From Candidatus Clavichlamydia salmonicola (GTDB lineage Bacteria; Chlamydiota; Chlamydiia; Chlamydiales; Chlamydiaceae), in contig NZ_WTCQ01000003.1 in assembly GCF_015356765.1 (NCBI RefSeq), forward strand, positions 124,001 to 188,000: a DNA stretch of 64,000 bases, read 5' to 3'. Shown piece after piece: positions 44,863 to 56,886 of the stretch. The notes below the pieces were generated by a model. That model did not search any database and had not been told where the DNA came from. It was given only the letters and a program-made list of their open reading frames with translations. A program made the position numbers and the translations under genes. How positions within the stretch are numbered: position 1 is the stretch's first letter; each line of letters begins with the position of its first letter.

Positions 44863-45258
44863 GTGGCTACGGAAAATTTGGAAAAAATTGTCGAAGTATT
44901 GAGCGGCTTATCAGTATTAGATTTGTCGACATTGAAAAAAATGCTTGAAGAAAAATGGGATGTTACTGCTGCAGCTCCTATGGCAGCTATGATGATGGCT
45001 CCTGGTGCTGGAGGAGATGCTTCTGCTTCTGTTGAACCTTCAGAATTTATGGTTTCTCTTGAAGAAGTTCCTGCAGATAAGAAAATTTCTGTATTGAAAG
45101 TTATTCGTGAAATGACAGGATTGGCTTTAAAAGAAGCTAAAGAAATGACTGAAGGATTACCTAAAATAGTCAAAGAGAAAGTTTCTAAGACTGAAGCAGA
45201 AGAAGTTGTGAAAAAACTTCAAGATGCTGGTGGAAAAGTATCTATGAAAGGTATCTAA
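44863..45258 (+). CDS. rplL: Ribosomal protein L7/L12
   Basis: A 131 aa acidic stalk protein. The N-terminal dimerisation helix (EKIVEVLSGLSVLDLSTLKK), an Ala/Met/Gly-rich hinge (MAAMMMAPGAGG) and the C-terminal domain with ADKKISVLKVIREMTGLALK are recognisable. GTG start with GAGGA 7 nt upstream. Confidence 0.95.
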   Translation: MATENLEKIVEVLSGLSVLDLSTLKKMLEEKWDVTAAAPMAAMMMAPGAGGDASASVEPSEFMVSLEEVPADKKISVLKVIREMTGLALKEAKEMTEGLPKIVKEKVSKTEAEEVVKKLQDAGGKVSMKGI

Positions 45259-45307
45259 TTAGTCTTTCTTGAGTGAATATCAAGAAAAATTATTTAAATA
45301 CTTAATT

Positions 45308-45352
45308 AGAAGGAAAAACGCGTAAGATTTGTGTTTTCGTTTTTTTCCTTCT
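45308..45352 (+). other. Hairpin between rplL and rpoB, possible attenuator or processing site
   Basis: AGAAGGAAAAACG at 45308-45320 pairs with CGTTTTTTTCCTTCT at 45338-45352, with two bulged T. In several bacteria this gap holds an attenuator or RNase III site that sets the ribosomal-protein to polymerase ratio. A similar role is inferred. Confidence 0.5.
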
Positions 45353-45496
45353 TGGTTCAATGTTGTTAAAACAAATCCTATGTTTAGGGTATGTTTTGAA
45401 AATTTGCAATAGATTTTGCTTCCTATTTTTTATTGTTTTTATAGAAAAACAATTTGAAAAGGAAGTTTTTAGTGTCAGTATTATTGGAGAGGTCAC

Positions 45497-48400
45497 ATGC
45501 TGAAAAGATGGCCAGAACGCGTCAGCTTTACCACAAAGGAAGATACTTTGGATCTTCCCAATCTTATCGAAATTCAAATAAAATCGTATAGTCAATTTCT
45601 TCAGGCAGATAGATTTCCTGAAGAAAGAGAAAAAATAGGATTACAGGAAGTTTTTCAAGAGATTTTTCCTATTAAATCATATAATGAAGCTACTGTGTTG
45701 GAGTTTCTTTCATATAATTTAGGAGTTCCAAAATATTCGCCTGAAGAAAGTATTCGGCGTGGTATTAGCTATAATGTGACACTAAAAGTTCGTTTTCGTT
45801 TAACTGATGAAACAGGAATTAAAGAAGAAGAAGTCTATATGGGCACTATTCCTTTAATGACTGATAAAGGAACTTTTATTATTAATGGCGCTGAACGGGT
45901 TGTTGTTTCTCAAGTTCATAGATCTCCAGGGATTAGTTTTGAACAAGAAAGACATCCAAAAGGCGTGATGCTTTTTTCTTTTAGAATTATTCCTTATCGA
46001 GGAAGTTGGTTAGAAGCGTTATTTGATATTAATGATTTGGTATACATTTATGTTGATAGAAAAAAACGTCGTCGTAAAATTCTTGCTACAACATTTATTA
46101 GGGCATTAGGTTACTCTTCTGATGCAGATATTATTGAAGAATTCTTTAATGTTGTTTCTAAGCCACTTACTGGTGAAAAAGATTTTGCTGATCTTGTAGG
46201 AATGATTTTAGCTGATAACGTTGTTAATGAAGGTGACTCTGGCTTAGTTTTTGGTAAAGCTGGGGAAAAAATGAGTACTGCAATGTTAAAACGTATGCTT
46301 GATGGAGGTATTCGTTCAGTAAAGATTGCAGAAGGAATTGATGAAACTCATTCAGTTATTAAAATGCTTGTCAAAGATCCCACAGATTCTTGTGAGGCAG
46401 CTTTAAAAGATTTTTATAGAAAAATTCGTCCAGGTGAACCTGCTACATTATCTAATGCTCGTTCAGCTGTTATGCGACTTTTCTTTGATCCTAAGCGTTA
46501 TAATTTAGGTCGAGTTGGTCGTTATAAACTTAATCGTAAATTAGGTTTTACTATTGATGATGCCACTTTAACTAATGAAACACTTCTTAAGGAAGATGTT
46601 ATTGGTGCTTTAAAGTATTTGATTAACTTGAAAATGGGTAATGGTAATGCAAAAGTGGATGATATTGATCATTTAGCAAATCGACGTGTTCGATCTGTAG
46701 GTGAATTAATACAAAATCAATGCCGTGTGGGGCTATCTCGCATGGAAAAAATTGTTAGAGAAAGAATTAATTTATTTGATTTTTCATCTGATACCTTAAC
46801 TCCAGGAAAAATTGTTTCTGCTAAAGGACTGGCAAGTGTTTTAAAAGACTTTTTTGGACGTTCGCAATTATCTCAATTTATGGATCAAACAAATCCAGTA
46901 GCAGAGTTAACACATAAAAGACGTATATCTGCGCTTGGTCCAGGAGGATTAAATAGAGAACGAGCTGGCTTTGAAGTGAGAGATGTGCACTCAAGTCATT
47001 ATGGTCGTATCTGTCCAATTGAAACTCCAGAAGGTCCAAACATTGGTTTGATTACATCTTTATCTGCATTTGCAAAAATTAATGAATTTGGATTTATTGA
47101 AACTCCTTATCGTGTAGTTAAAGATGGTATTGTTACTGAAGAAATTGAATATATGGCAGCAGATTCTGAAGAAAATTGTGTCATTGCTCAGGCTTCAGCT
47201 AAATTAGAAAACAATATGTTTGCTGAAGAAATTTGTTGGGCACGTTCTCAGGGAGAAGCTTATGAAGCTGATACTAATACAATCACTCACATGGATGTTT
47301 CTCCAAAACAGTTAGTGTCTATTGTTACTGGTTTAATTCCTTTCTTAGAACATGATGATGCTAACCGCGCATTGATGGGTTCGAATATGCAACGTCAGGC
47401 TGTACCATTACTTAAGACAGAAGCTCCTATAGTAGGTACAGGATTAGAAGGACGTGCAGCAAAAGATTCAGGCGCATTGCTGATTAATGAAAAAGAGTGT
47501 GTTGTAGAATATGTGGATGGTTTCCAGATAGTTGTGGCTTCTAAGCATAATTTATTAGAAAAAACAACTTATAATTTAAAGAAATTTATTCGATCTAATT
47601 CAGGGACATGTATTAATCAGCAGCCTTTATGTGAAGTAGGTGATGTATTATCTTATGGAGATGTCATTGCTGATGGTCCTGCTACAGATAAAGGAGAGCT
47701 GGCTTTAGGGAAAAATGTTTTAGTCGCATTTATGCCTTGGTATGGATACAACTTTGAAGATGCTATTATTATTTCTGAAAAACTTATTCGAGAAGATGCT
47801 TATACTTCTATTTATATAGAAGAATTTGAATTAACAGCTCGGGATACGAAGTTAGGAAAAGAAGAAATAACTCGAGATATTCCAAATGTTTCTGAGGAAG
47901 CATTAGCTAATCTTGGAGAAGATGGTATTGTTCGAATTGGAGCAGAAGTTAAGCCAGGAGATATTTTAGTTGGTAAAATCACTCCAAAATCAGAAACAGA
48001 ATTAGCTCCTGAAGAGCGATTATTACGTGCTATTTTTGGTGAAAAAGCCGCAGATGTTAAAGATGCTTCATTAACAGTTCCTCCTGGGACTGAAGGTGTT
48101 GTAATGGATATCAAGGTGTTTAGTCGTCGAGATAGGTTGTCTAAAACAGATGATGAATTAGTAGAAGAAGCTCTTCATTTAAAAGATTTACAGAAAAATT
48201 ATAAAAATCGATTAGCTGTTATCAAAATGGAAAGTCGAGAAAAATTAGGAGCTTTACTTCTTAATGAGAAAGTTCCAGCTACTGTAATACATAGAAGAAC
48301 AGCAGAAATTCTTTTGGAAGAGGGTGAAATATTTACCCAAGAATTAATTGAAAGAGTTGAAAAAGAACAACTTATTGATTTAATTATGCCTTCTCTAGAG

Positions 48401-49258
48401 ATATATGATGTTCTACGTTCTTTGTTAAGAGAGTATGAAATTTTATTACAACAAGTTGAAACAGATTATAGAACAGAAGTTGAGCAAATTAGAAAAGGTG
48501 ATACAGATTTAGATCATGGCGTTATTCGTCAGGTTAAGGTTTATGTTGCTTCTAAAAGAAAACTTCAAGTTGGGGATAAAATGGCAGGACGTCATGGAAA
48601 CAAAGGCGTTGTTTCTAAGATTGTTCCAGAAGCAGATATGCCCTATCTTCCCAATGGAGAAACTGTTGAAATTATTTTGAATCCATTAGGGGTTCCTTCT
48701 CGGATGAATGTGGGTCAAGTATTAGAAACTCACTTAGGTTACGCTGCCAAAAAAGCAGGGATACATGTAAAAAGTCCTGTGTTTGAAGGTTTCCCAGAGT
48801 CTGTTATTTGGACAATGATGGGTGAGCAAAATCTACCTATAGATGGAAAATCATTCTTGTATGATGGTCGAAATGGAGAACGTTTTGATAATCGAGTAGT
48901 GATTGGTTATATTTATATTATGAAGTTAAGTCATCTGATTGCTGATAAAATTCACGCGCGTTCCATAGGACCATATTCTTTAGTAACGCAACAACCATTA
49001 GGTGGAAAAGCTCAAATGGGTGGCCAGCGATTTGGAGAGATGGAAGTCTGGGCATTAGAAGCTTATGGAGCTGCTAATGTTTTACAAGAAATTTTAACTG
49101 TTAAATCTGATGATGTTGCAGGAAGAACACGCATTTATGAATCAATTGTTAAAGGAGAAAACTTGTTACAAACAGGAACTCCAGAGTCATTTAATGTATT
49201 AATTAAAGAAATGCAAGGTTTAGGCTTGGACGTCCAAACGAAGATGGTAGAAGTATGA
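45497..49258 (+). CDS. rpoB: RNA polymerase subunit beta
   Basis: A 1253 aa subunit forming the polymerase jaw and the rifampicin pocket. The Rif region [20 protein letters not shown] and the following [13 protein letters not shown] show the wild-type Asp, His and Ser positions, so sensitivity is predicted. The C-terminal [19 protein letters not shown] and the nucleotide-channel lysines are normal. It ends 34 bp before rpoC. Confidence 0.98.
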   Translation: MLKRWPERVSFTTKEDTLDLPNLIEIQIKSYSQFLQADRFPEEREKIGLQEVFQEIFPIKSYNEATVLEFLSYNLGVPKYSPEESIRRGISYNVTLKVRFRLTDETGIKEEEVYMGTIPLMTDKGTFIINGAERVVVSQVHRSPGISFEQERHPKGVMLFSFRIIPYRGSWLEALFDINDLVYIYVDRKKRRRKILATTFIRALGYSSDADIIEEFFNVVSKPLTGEKDFADLVGMILADNVVNEGDSGLVFGKAGEKMSTAMLKRMLDGGIRSVKIAEGIDETHSVIKMLVKDPTDSCEAALKDFYRKIRPGEPATLSNARSAVMRLFFDPKRYNLGRVGRYKLNRKLGFTIDDATLTNETLLKEDVIGALKYLINLKMGNGNAKVDDIDHLANRRVRSVGELIQNQCRVGLSRMEKIVRERINLFDFSSDTLTPGKIVSAKGLASVLKDFFGRSQLSQFMDQTNPVAELTHKRRISALGPGGLNRERAGFEVRDVHSSHYGRICPIETPEGPNIGLITSLSAFAKINEFGFIETPYRVVKDGIVTEEIEYMAADSEENCVIAQASAKLENNMFAEEICWARSQGEAYEADTNTITHMDVSPKQLVSIVTGLIPFLEHDDANRALMGSNMQRQAVPLLKTEAPIVGTGLEGRAAKDSGALLINEKECVVEYVDGFQIVVASKHNLLEKTTYNLKKFIRSNSGTCINQQPLCEVGDVLSYGDVIADGPATDKGELALGKNVLVAFMPWYGYNFEDAIIISEKLIREDAYTSIYIEEFELTARDTKLGKEEITRDIPNVSEEALANLGEDGIVRIGAEVKPGDILVGKITPKSETELAPEERLLRAIFGEKAADVKDASLTVPPGTEGVVMDIKVFSRRDRLSKTDDELVEEALHLKDLQKNYKNRLAVIKMESREKLGALLLNEKVPATVIHRRTAEILLEEGEIFTQELIERVEKEQLIDLIMPSLEIYDVLRSLLREYEILLQQVETDYRTEVEQIRKGDTDLDHGVIRQVKVYVASKRKLQVGDKMAGRHGNKGVVSKIVPEADMPYLPNGETVEIILNPLGVPSRMNVGQVLETHLGYAAKKAGIHVKSPVFEGFPESVIWTMMGEQNLPIDGKSFLYDGRNGERFDNRVVIGYIYIMKLSHLIADKIHARSIGPYSLVTQQPLGGKAQMGGQRFGEMEVWALEAYGAANVLQEILTVKSDDVAGRTRIYESIVKGENLLQTGTPESFNVLIKEMQGLGLDVQTKMVEV

Positions 49259-49292
49259 TAAAGAAGAATTTAGTTTTAGGAGATAGGGTTTG

Positions 49293-52200
49293 ATGTTCGA
49301 AGATAATTCTCGAGAGTTAGGATTAACAGAAAGAGCTGATATGTTCGATAAACTAGAAATTGGAATTGCTTCTGATTCTGTGATTCGTGATAAATGGTCC
49401 TGTGGAGAGATAAAAAAATCAGAAACGATTAATTATCGAACTTTCAAGCCAGAAAAAGGTGGTCTTTTTTGTGAAAAAATCTTTGGTCCAACTAAAGATT
49501 GGGAATGCTGTTGTGGTAAATATAAAAAGATTAAGCATAAAGGTATCGTTTGTGATCGTTGTGGCGTAGAAGTTACTTTATCTAAGGTTCGACGAGAACG
49601 TATGGCTCATATAGAGTTAGCTGTTCCTGTAGTACATATTTGGTTTTTTAAAACGACACCATCGCGTATTGGAAATATTTTAGGTGTTTCAGCGTCTGAT
49701 TTAGAAAGAGTTATTTATTATGAAGAAAGTGTAGTCATTGATCCAGGTACAACAGATTTATCAAAAAAGCAATTACTTAATGATGCTCAATATAGAGATG
49801 CAATAGGTAAATGGGGTAAAGATGCTTTTGTTGCTAAAATGGGTGGAGAAGCTATTTATGATCTTTTAAAAAATGAAAATCTTCAGGCTTTACTTGTCGA
49901 TTTAAAAGAGCGATTGAGAAGAACAAAATCTCAGCAAGCACGGATGAAGTTGGCTAAAAGATTAAAAATTGTTGAAGGCTTTGTCACTTCTTCTAATCAT
50001 TCTGAATGGATGGTTATGCGCAATATACCTGTGATTCCACCAGATTTAAGACCATTAGTTCCACTTGATGGAGGTCGTTTTGCTACTTCAGATTTAAATG
50101 ATCTTTATAGACGTGTGATAAATAGAAATAATCGCTTAAAGGCTATTTTACGATTAAAAACGCCTGAAGTTATTGTTCGCAATGAAAAAAGAATGTTGCA
50201 AGAAGCAGTAGATGCTTTATTTGATAATGGTCGTCATGGCCATCCTGTAATGGGTGCAGGGAATCGTTCTTTAAAATCTTTATCAGAAATGCTTAAAGGT
50301 AAAAATGGACGTTTTCGTCAAAATCTTTTAGGTAAAAGGGTTGATTATTCAGGTAGATCAGTAATTATAGTTGGTCCTGAATTGAAATTTAATCAATGCG
50401 GTTTGCCTAAAGAAATGGCTCTAGAGTTATTTGAACCATTTATCATAAAGCGGCTTAAAGATTTAGGGTATGTATATACCATTCGTTCTGCTAAAAAGAT
50501 GATTCAGCGTGGTGCTTCTGAAGTATGGGATGTATTAGAAGAGATTATTAAAGGGCATCCAGTTCTTTTAAATCGTGCTCCAACTTTACATCGTTTAGGA
50601 ATTCAGGCTTTTGAACCAGTTCTTATTGAAGGCAAAGCTATACGAGTACATCCACTTGTTTGCGCAGCGTTTAATGCTGACTTCGATGGAGATCAAATGG
50701 CTGTCCATGTACCTCTCTCTGTAGAAGCGCAATTGGAAGCTAAAATTTTGATGATGGCTCCTGATAATATCTTTTTACCATCTTCTGGTAAACCAGTTGC
50801 TATTCCATCCAAGGATATGACTTTAGGTCTTTATTATTTGATGGCAGATCCAATATATGATCCAGAAGCACATAATCTAAAAATTAAGATTTTCAAAGAT
50901 GAAAAAGAAGTTCTTCTAGCTATCCATGCTGGAGAATTTTTAAATGAGCGTTTAGATAATCGCCGAGATGTTACAGGTCGTGGATTACATATTCATGAAA
51001 TTATTAAAGTGCGTATACAAGGACAAATTATTGAAACTACACCAGGTCGTGTATTATTCAATACGATTGTTCCTGTGGAATTAGGCTTTCAAAATTATGC
51101 TATGCCAAGTAAACGAATTAGTGAATTAATTTTGAATTGTTATAAAAAAGTAGGGTTAGAAGCTACAGTTCGATTTTTGGATGATTTGAAGGATCTTGGA
51201 TTTTATCAAGCTACAAAAGCTGCTGTTTCTATGGGTCTTAAGGATATTAAGGTTCCAGAGATTAAAAAACAGGTTTTATTAGAAGCGCATCAAAAAGTAG
51301 CAATTGTTAAAAAACAATATGATGAAGGGATTATTACTGATGGAGAGCGTCATTCTAAAACCATTAGTATTTGGACTGAAGTCTCGGATATGTTGTCTGT
51401 TGCGCTTTATACTGAAATTAGCAAAGTAGAGAATAGTAAGCATAATCCATTATTCTTGATGATTGATTCTGGAGCTCGAGGTAATAAATCTCAGCTAAAG
51501 CAGTTAGGAGCATTAAGAGGATTAATGGCTAAGCCAACAGGCGCTATTATTGAATCACCTATTACTTCTAATTTTAGGGAAGGCTTAACAGTATTAGAAT
51601 ATTCTATTTCTTCTCATGGTGCTAGAAAAGGATTAGCGGATACAGCGTTAAAAACAGCAGATTCTGGATATTTAACTCGACGTTTGGTTGATGTTGCTCA
51701 AGATGTCATTATTACAGAACAAGATTGTGGTACATTGAATTGTATTGAAGTTGCTGCTGTTAGACAAGGTCAAGAAGAACTTTTGCCATTGAGAGATCGT
51801 ATTTATGGTCGAACAGTTGCAGAGGATATTTGTCAGCCAGGTAATAAGAGTCATATTTTTGCTCATACAGGAGATGTGTTAACAGCTCAACAAGCAGAAG
51901 CGATTGATGATTCAGGAATTGATTTGATATCAATTCGCTCTACTTTAACTTGTGAGAGTAAAAGAGGTGTTTGCGCTAGGTGTTATGGATTAAATTTAGC
52001 TAATGGTCGTTTAGTTGGATTGGGAGAAGCTGTAGGTATTATTGCTGCTCAATCTATTGGAGAACCTGGCACACAGTTAACGATGAGAACATTCCATTTA
52101 GGTGGTATTGCTGCTACTTCGTTTATGCCTGAGATTGTTTCTGCTCATGATGGTATTCTAGTTTATATGGAATTACGTGTTGTAGAAGATAAAAATGGTC

Positions 52201-53471
52201 ATTTTCTAGTTTTAAATAAGAAAGGTTCTCTTCATGTTGTAAGAGATGAAGGGCGTTCTCTTGAAGAATATAAAAAGCTTTTGAATACAAAATCTATAGA
52301 GCCATTAGAAACTTTTCCTGTAGAGTTAGGCGTAAAAGTCTTACTTAAAGATGGAGAAAAGCTTCGCGCAACTATGAAAATTGCAGAAGTTGAATTACAT
52401 AATATTCCAATTATCTGTGATCGTCCTGGTTATGTAAAATATGAAGATCTTATAGAAGGTGTTTCTACAGAGAAAGCAACAAATAAGCATACAGGCTTAG
52501 TTGAATTAATTGTGAAACAACATCGTGGAGAATTACATCCACAGATTGCTATCTATTCTGATCCTGATTTTAAAGAATTAGTTGGAACATATGCTATTCC
52601 TTCAGGGGCTATTATCTCTGTTGAAGAGAATGAATATGTGGAACCAGGTATTTTATTAGCACGTTTACCAAGAGGTGCTATTAGAACAAAGGATATTACT
52701 GGAGGGTTGCCCCGGGTTGCTGAGCTTGTTGAAGCACGAAAACCTGAAGAAGCAGCTGAAATTGCAAAAATTGATGGAACAGTAGATTTTAAAGGTGTTC
52801 AAAAAAATAAACGTATTGTTGTCGTAAGAGACGAAAGTACAGGTATGGAAGAGGAGCATTTGATCAACTTGACTAAACACCTTATAGTTCAAAAAGGTGA
52901 TGCAGTGATCAAAGGACAGCAATTAACTGATGGGTTAGTTGTTCCTCATGAAATTCTAGAAATTTGTGGTGTACGTGAGCTTCAAAAGTATTTAGTAAAT
53001 GAAGTACAAGAAGTTTATCGTCTTCAAGGTGTAGACATTAATGATAAGCATATTGAAATTATTGTTAGACAAATGCTACAAAAAGTACGAATTCTTGATC
53101 CAGGTGATACAACACTATTATTTGGTGAAGAAGTTCAGAAAAAAGAATTTTATGAAGAAAATCGTCGTACAGAAGAAGAAGGTGGAAAACCAGCGCAGGC
53201 TGCTCCAGTTCTCTTAGGTATTACGAAAGCATCTTTAGGAACTGATTCTTTCATTTCAGCTGCTTCATTCCAAGACACTACAAGAGTCTTAACTGACGCT
53301 GCATGTTCAAGCAGGGTGGATTACTTATTAGGCTTTAAAGAGAATGTTATTATGGGTCATGTCATACCAGGTGGGACAGGATTTGATGTTCATTGTCGTG
53401 TGAAACAGTATCTTGATAAAGGTGCTGAGGAGCTGATTTTCAATTTTGATGATGTGCTGCTTAATTCATAA
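49293..53471 (+). CDS. rpoC: RNA polymerase subunit beta-prime
   Basis: A 1392 aa catalytic subunit. The first zinc site [20 protein letters not shown], the active-site NADFDGDQM with its three metal-binding aspartates, and the second zinc site [13 protein letters not shown] are intact. The start ATG at 49293 has TAGGAG 10 nt upstream; a TTG just before is unlikely. It is the last gene of the rplK-rpoC run. Confidence 0.98.
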   Translation: MFEDNSRELGLTERADMFDKLEIGIASDSVIRDKWSCGEIKKSETINYRTFKPEKGGLFCEKIFGPTKDWECCCGKYKKIKHKGIVCDRCGVEVTLSKVRRERMAHIELAVPVVHIWFFKTTPSRIGNILGVSASDLERVIYYEESVVIDPGTTDLSKKQLLNDAQYRDAIGKWGKDAFVAKMGGEAIYDLLKNENLQALLVDLKERLRRTKSQQARMKLAKRLKIVEGFVTSSNHSEWMVMRNIPVIPPDLRPLVPLDGGRFATSDLNDLYRRVINRNNRLKAILRLKTPEVIVRNEKRMLQEAVDALFDNGRHGHPVMGAGNRSLKSLSEMLKGKNGRFRQNLLGKRVDYSGRSVIIVGPELKFNQCGLPKEMALELFEPFIIKRLKDLGYVYTIRSAKKMIQRGASEVWDVLEEIIKGHPVLLNRAPTLHRLGIQAFEPVLIEGKAIRVHPLVCAAFNADFDGDQMAVHVPLSVEAQLEAKILMMAPDNIFLPSSGKPVAIPSKDMTLGLYYLMADPIYDPEAHNLKIKIFKDEKEVLLAIHAGEFLNERLDNRRDVTGRGLHIHEIIKVRIQGQIIETTPGRVLFNTIVPVELGFQNYAMPSKRISELILNCYKKVGLEATVRFLDDLKDLGFYQATKAAVSMGLKDIKVPEIKKQVLLEAHQKVAIVKKQYDEGIITDGERHSKTISIWTEVSDMLSVALYTEISKVENSKHNPLFLMIDSGARGNKSQLKQLGALRGLMAKPTGAIIESPITSNFREGLTVLEYSISSHGARKGLADTALKTADSGYLTRRLVDVAQDVIITEQDCGTLNCIEVAAVRQGQEELLPLRDRIYGRTVAEDICQPGNKSHIFAHTGDVLTAQQAEAIDDSGIDLISIRSTLTCESKRGVCARCYGLNLANGRLVGLGEAVGIIAAQSIGEPGTQLTMRTFHLGGIAATSFMPEIVSAHDGILVYMELRVVEDKNGHFLVLNKKGSLHVVRDEGRSLEEYKKLLNTKSIEPLETFPVELGVKVLLKDGEKLRATMKIAEVELHNIPIICDRPGYVKYEDLIEGVSTEKATNKHTGLVELIVKQHRGELHPQIAIYSDPDFKELVGTYAIPSGAIISVEENEYVEPGILLARLPRGAIRTKDITGGLPRVAELVEARKPEEAAEIAKIDGTVDFKGVQKNKRIVVVRDESTGMEEEHLINLTKHLIVQKGDAVIKGQQLTDGLVVPHEILEICGVRELQKYLVNEVQEVYRLQGVDINDKHIEIIVRQMLQKVRILDPGDTTLLFGEEVQKKEFYEENRRTEEEGGKPAQAAPVLLGITKASLGTDSFISAASFQDTTRVLTDAACSSRVDYLLGFKENVIMGHVIPGGTGFDVHCRVKQYLDKGAEELIFNFDDVLLNS

Positions 53472-53480
53472 AATATTAAT

Positions 53481-53510
53481 AAAAAGGCCCTCTTATTGAG
53501 GGCTTTTTTA
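53481..53510 (+). terminator. Intrinsic terminator after rpoC
   Basis: GCCCTC-TTATT-GAGGGC (53487-53503) preceded by A tract and followed by six T. Ends the long ribosomal protein and polymerase transcript before tal. Confidence 0.9.
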
Positions 53511-53602
53511 TTTTCTTTCTAATGTGTAATATCATATTTTTTAACATTAAAAAATTATATATTCATTTTATCTATTTATTTTTCATATAAGGATTCTGTT
53601 AT

Positions 53603-54595
53603 ATGGTCACAAAAGATGTGGTACCTTCAAGCTTTTCAAAATGCAGTATTGTTGTTGCAGATGGCGCTGATGCATTTGAAATTTCTCATATTGAAGGGAT
53701 TCAGGATGTTACAACAAACCCAAGTTTAATTATTTCAGCTGTTTCTTCTGCAATATATGAAGATACTGTAAAAGAAGTATCAAAATGGAGTCAAAGTCTT
53801 AATAAGGCTGATTCTGAAAAGATTGGCTATATTACTGATTACTTAACAGTATCTATTGGGGTATCGTTATTAAAATTAATTCCAGGGCGAGTATCTACAG
53901 AAGTTGATCCACGTTTAGCTTTTGATACAACAGCTACATTAGAAAGAGCACGGCGTTTAATTTTGATGTATGATCAATTAGGAGTTGCTAAGGATAGGAT
54001 TTTGATTAAGGTGCCAGCTACATGGGAAGGGATTCATGCTGCAGAGATCTTAGAAAAAGAAGGGATTCATTGTAATTTAACTTTAATTTTTAATCATGTT
54101 CAGGCTTTAGCGTGTGCTGAGGCAAATGTCACTCTTATTTCGCCATTTGTAGGACGTATTACAGAATGGTATCGCAATAATCCTCAGGTTATTCCACAAA
54201 TAGGCGCAACATCTAAAGATTCAGGTGTTGCTTTTGTTTCATATGTTTATAATTATTTTAAAAAATTTGGGTTTAAAACTTTAGTAATGGCAGCCTCATT
54301 TCGTCATTTAGATCAAATTTTATCTTTATGTGGATGTGATTTGATCACTATTGGTTTATCATTTTTAAAAGAACTTGCTCATATTGATCCAAAAAGGATT
54401 CAGCAGCATTTAAATTCTGATCAAGCAATAAAAATGGACATAGCTGCGTTACCTCATGTAACACAAAATGATTTCACAAACGCTTTAAATGAAGATCTTA
54501 TGGCAAAAGATTTATTGAAAAATGGTATTGAGCGTTTTACTAAAGATGCTATAGCATTAGAAGACTTTATTAAAAATCATTCAGCTTTTTCTTAA
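53603..54595 (+). CDS. tal: Transaldolase
   Basis: Pentose phosphate enzyme that moves dihydroxyacetone units between sugar phosphates. The active-site Schiff-base lysine is 136 in RILIKVPATWEG, the N-terminal motif is DVTTNPSL, and NLTLIFNHVQALACAEA follows. The 330 aa length fits. It is the homologue of CT313, which also adjoins rpoC. The stop overlaps the convergent exported-protein gene by 4 bp. Confidence 0.94.
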   Translation: MVTKDVVPSSFSKCSIVVADGADAFEISHIEGIQDVTTNPSLIISAVSSAIYEDTVKEVSKWSQSLNKADSEKIGYITDYLTVSIGVSLLKLIPGRVSTEVDPRLAFDTTATLERARRLILMYDQLGVAKDRILIKVPATWEGIHAAEILEKEGIHCNLTLIFNHVQALACAEANVTLISPFVGRITEWYRNNPQVIPQIGATSKDSGVAFVSYVYNYFKKFGFKTLVMAASFRHLDQILSLCGCDLITIGLSFLKELAHIDPKRIQQHLNSDQAIKMDIAALPHVTQNDFTNALNEDLMAKDLLKNGIERFTKDAIALEDFIKNHSAFS

Positions 54596-55278
54596 TGATT
54601 AAAGTTTTTTTGTAATAATGTTTTATAAGATTTAATCTTAAATGAAGAAATGCTTTGTAAAAAAATATTAGCTAGTTGATCAAAACGTTCTTGAGAACAA
54701 CTGCCATTAATAACATATGCTTGATCATCAATGACAGTAATAGCTTGTAACAGCGCAACAGCGCCAATATCAGAGTATTGTTCAAGATGAATGATTTCAA
54801 AGGTAAAATCAGAAGTTGTTAAGGAACCTTCTATACGACAAAAACGAGTCGAAGATTGTTTTTTATGATATTGCATTGCTTGCTGTACATAATTTTTCAT
54901 AGAAAAAGAAGTATTTTCTATTGCAATGCTCAATGTTGGTGCCAGCCCATTTTGGTTGCCAGGCTCAATGTATAACGCGCATAAAGTTTTTGGCAAAAGG
55001 GATTTATCTGTAAATTGTTGCCAAGTAGATGGAATTAAAATAGAGCATACACCAATTTCTGAAATAGAAAAGGATGGTACCTCATCGTTTATTGAATTAG
55101 CTTGATTTTGAATTTTAGAATGACGTGATGATTTTTTAGGAGTTTTTTTATTTGAGTAAAAGGATGTTTGATTTTTTTTTCTTTTTTTTTTATGCGCATT
55201 AATTTGTTGAGGTTCTTTCCCTTCTATAGAGATAGTGCTAACAGCAATAGTAAAAAGGATTAAGAAAAATTTTTTCAT
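54592..55278 (-). CDS. Exported hypothetical protein, PsbP/DcrB-like fold
   Basis: A 228 aa protein with an N-terminal signal sequence (KKFFLILFTIAVSTISI, cut near residue 20), then a very lysine-rich linker (about 28-60). The C-terminal domain follows the pattern of PsbP/DcrB-type proteins: a strand ending in PSTWQQF, then LSIAIEN, FEIIHLEQYSD, a hydrophobic strand and a final helix. It is positioned like CT311. Function unknown; probably periplasmic. Confidence 0.65.
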   Translation of the reverse strand: MKKFFLILFTIAVSTISIEGKEPQQINAHKKKRKKNQTSFYSNKKTPKKSSRHSKIQNQANSINDEVPSFSISEIGVCSILIPSTWQQFTDKSLLPKTLCALYIEPGNQNGLAPTLSIAIENTSFSMKNYVQQAMQYHKKQSSTRFCRIEGSLTTSDFTFEIIHLEQYSDIGAVALLQAITVIDDQAYVINGSCSQERFDQLANIFLQSISSFKIKSYKTLLQKNFNH

Positions 55279-55325
55279 TATTTTTTAGTAATAAGGGGTA
55301 AAGATGTACCGTTGTCTATATTAAG

Positions 55326-55355
55326 TTGAATCATAAAGCAAGCTTTCTTTAAGAT
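55326..55355 (+). promoter_or_regulatory. Candidate promoter of the V-type ATPase operon
   Basis: TTGAAT (55326-55331), 18 bp, TAAGAT (55350-55355). The predicted start near 55362 gives a leader of about 32 nt before atpE. Confidence 0.45.
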
Positions 55356-55393
55356 AAAACCGAATTTATGACCATTTTCGAGGGTTTAATCTC

Positions 55394-56041
55394 ATGTCAA
55401 TATCCAAAGATGGCACAAACAAGTTGGAAGATATTTGTCGTAAACTACGACAAGATACTCTTGAGCCAGCAGAAAAAGAAGCAGCGGCGATTATAGCAAA
55501 TGCTCATGAAGAAGCTCACAGTATCATTCAGTTAGCTAAAAAAGAAGCAAACTTAGAAAAAGAAAAAAGCCAAGAGCAAGTAAAAAAATATTTGAATTCA
55601 GGTGAAGAGGCTTTAAGGGTAAGTTTTCAACGTGTAATAGATGCATTAAAATATGACATTGAAAATGTATTATTTGGTGATAGTCTTAGTGAATGGTTAG
55701 ACCAAGAGCTTTCTGATGAAAAAAATATTGTTCTATTGATCGAAGCACTCATAACATCCTTTAGGGAAGAAGGACTTGATTCAGATATTATGGTGAGTAT
55801 TGGTTCTAAGATTTCTGCAGAGAGTATCAATAAATTATTGGCCCCACTCTTAGTGAAAAAATTAAAAAATAAGCAAGTTATTAATGGATCATTTTCAACA
55901 GGTGTTCATGTGCAAATTGTTAACAAAAAATTCATTATTCAAATTGATCGAGAATCATTAGAAGATCATTTTCAAAGATATCTTCAGAAAGATTTTAGAA
56001 ATATGCTTTTTGGGAAAAAAAAATCTGCAGAGCAATTATAG
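55394..56041 (+). CDS. atpE: V-type ATP synthase subunit E
   Basis: A 215 aa peripheral stalk subunit. Long coiled-coil N-terminus (EPAEKEAAAIIANAHEEAHS and on), then a globular C-terminal domain ending in a basic segment. First gene of the order E, DUF2764, A, B, D, I, K, as in C. trachomatis CT310-CT304. No F or G/H gene is present in the operon. Confidence 0.9.
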   Translation: MSISKDGTNKLEDICRKLRQDTLEPAEKEAAAIIANAHEEAHSIIQLAKKEANLEKEKSQEQVKKYLNSGEEALRVSFQRVIDALKYDIENVLFGDSLSEWLDQELSDEKNIVLLIEALITSFREEGLDSDIMVSIGSKISAESINKLLAPLLVKKLKNKQVINGSFSTGVHVQIVNKKFIIQIDRESLEDHFQRYLQKDFRNMLFGKKKSAEQL

Positions 56042-56085
56042 CGAATGATTGTGGTAATTTTTAGAAATCTAGTAAAGAGGGTATA

Positions 56086-56886
56086 ATGGGACAAAATTAT
56101 TTTTTATCCTCTTTGATTTATCCTCGAAATAGTGATATGGTTTCTGAATTTTCTTTTTCTGAAATATTTACGTTAATTCAAGATCATTTCTCTGTAGCTG
56201 ATTTAAATAAAGCAAAAATATTATATAGATTTTTTGATTTATCAAATTGGCAGATGTTATGGGCAGGACAACCACTGAATTTCTCTTGTGAATATGGTGA
56301 TGAAGCTCTTAATGAAAAATTTTCTCTAATTGAAAAAACTCAAATATATTCAAGTGAAGAAAAGTTACAGTTATTTTTTTGTGATTTTCTTAACGCATAT
56401 TTAACTGATCAAGACAGGCTTAAGCATTTTTCTGAACTAGTAAAAGCTTTTATTTTTTTTTATAAAGATACTCCAGGATTTATTGGAGAATATCTTCAAT
56501 TTAAAAGTGATTTAAGGATTTTATTAGCAAGTTATCGAGCTAAGCAAAAGAGTCAGCGATTAAGTGAATTTTTGCATAAAACAGAAATGAATGATCCATT
56601 AACACAATATCTTTTTTGTCATGAAGACAATCCAATATTTTTAGTGCCGCAACAGTATGAAGAACTTGCGATTATATTAAATGATTATTATCAAAAACCC
56701 TCTTTGTTAAGAAGCCAGTTATTATCCTATGAATCTAGATTTATTAGTGATCAGGCAAAGAGTTATTTTGTTTCTTCTGATTTTGTATTAGCACATATGA
56801 CATTATCATTAATTGCAGAACAGCAGTTTACGCTTTCTTCTACTTTAGAAGATAAGATAACATTAATTGAAAAGGCTATAGCATGA
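56086..56886 (+). CDS. V-ATPase-linked DUF2764 protein
   Basis: A 266 aa helical protein without a signal peptide. DUF2764 genes sit between E and A in bacterial V-ATPase operons that lack a subunit C gene, and this one has that position. It begins with NYFLSSLIYP, typical of the family. It probably plays the subunit C role at the stalk. Stop and atpA start overlap by 4 bp. Confidence 0.82.
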   Translation: MGQNYFLSSLIYPRNSDMVSEFSFSEIFTLIQDHFSVADLNKAKILYRFFDLSNWQMLWAGQPLNFSCEYGDEALNEKFSLIEKTQIYSSEEKLQLFFCDFLNAYLTDQDRLKHFSELVKAFIFFYKDTPGFIGEYLQFKSDLRILLASYRAKQKSQRLSEFLHKTEMNDPLTQYLFCHEDNPIFLVPQQYEELAIILNDYYQKPSLLRSQLLSYESRFISDQAKSYFVSSDFVLAHMTLSLIAEQQFTLSSTLEDKITLIEKAIA

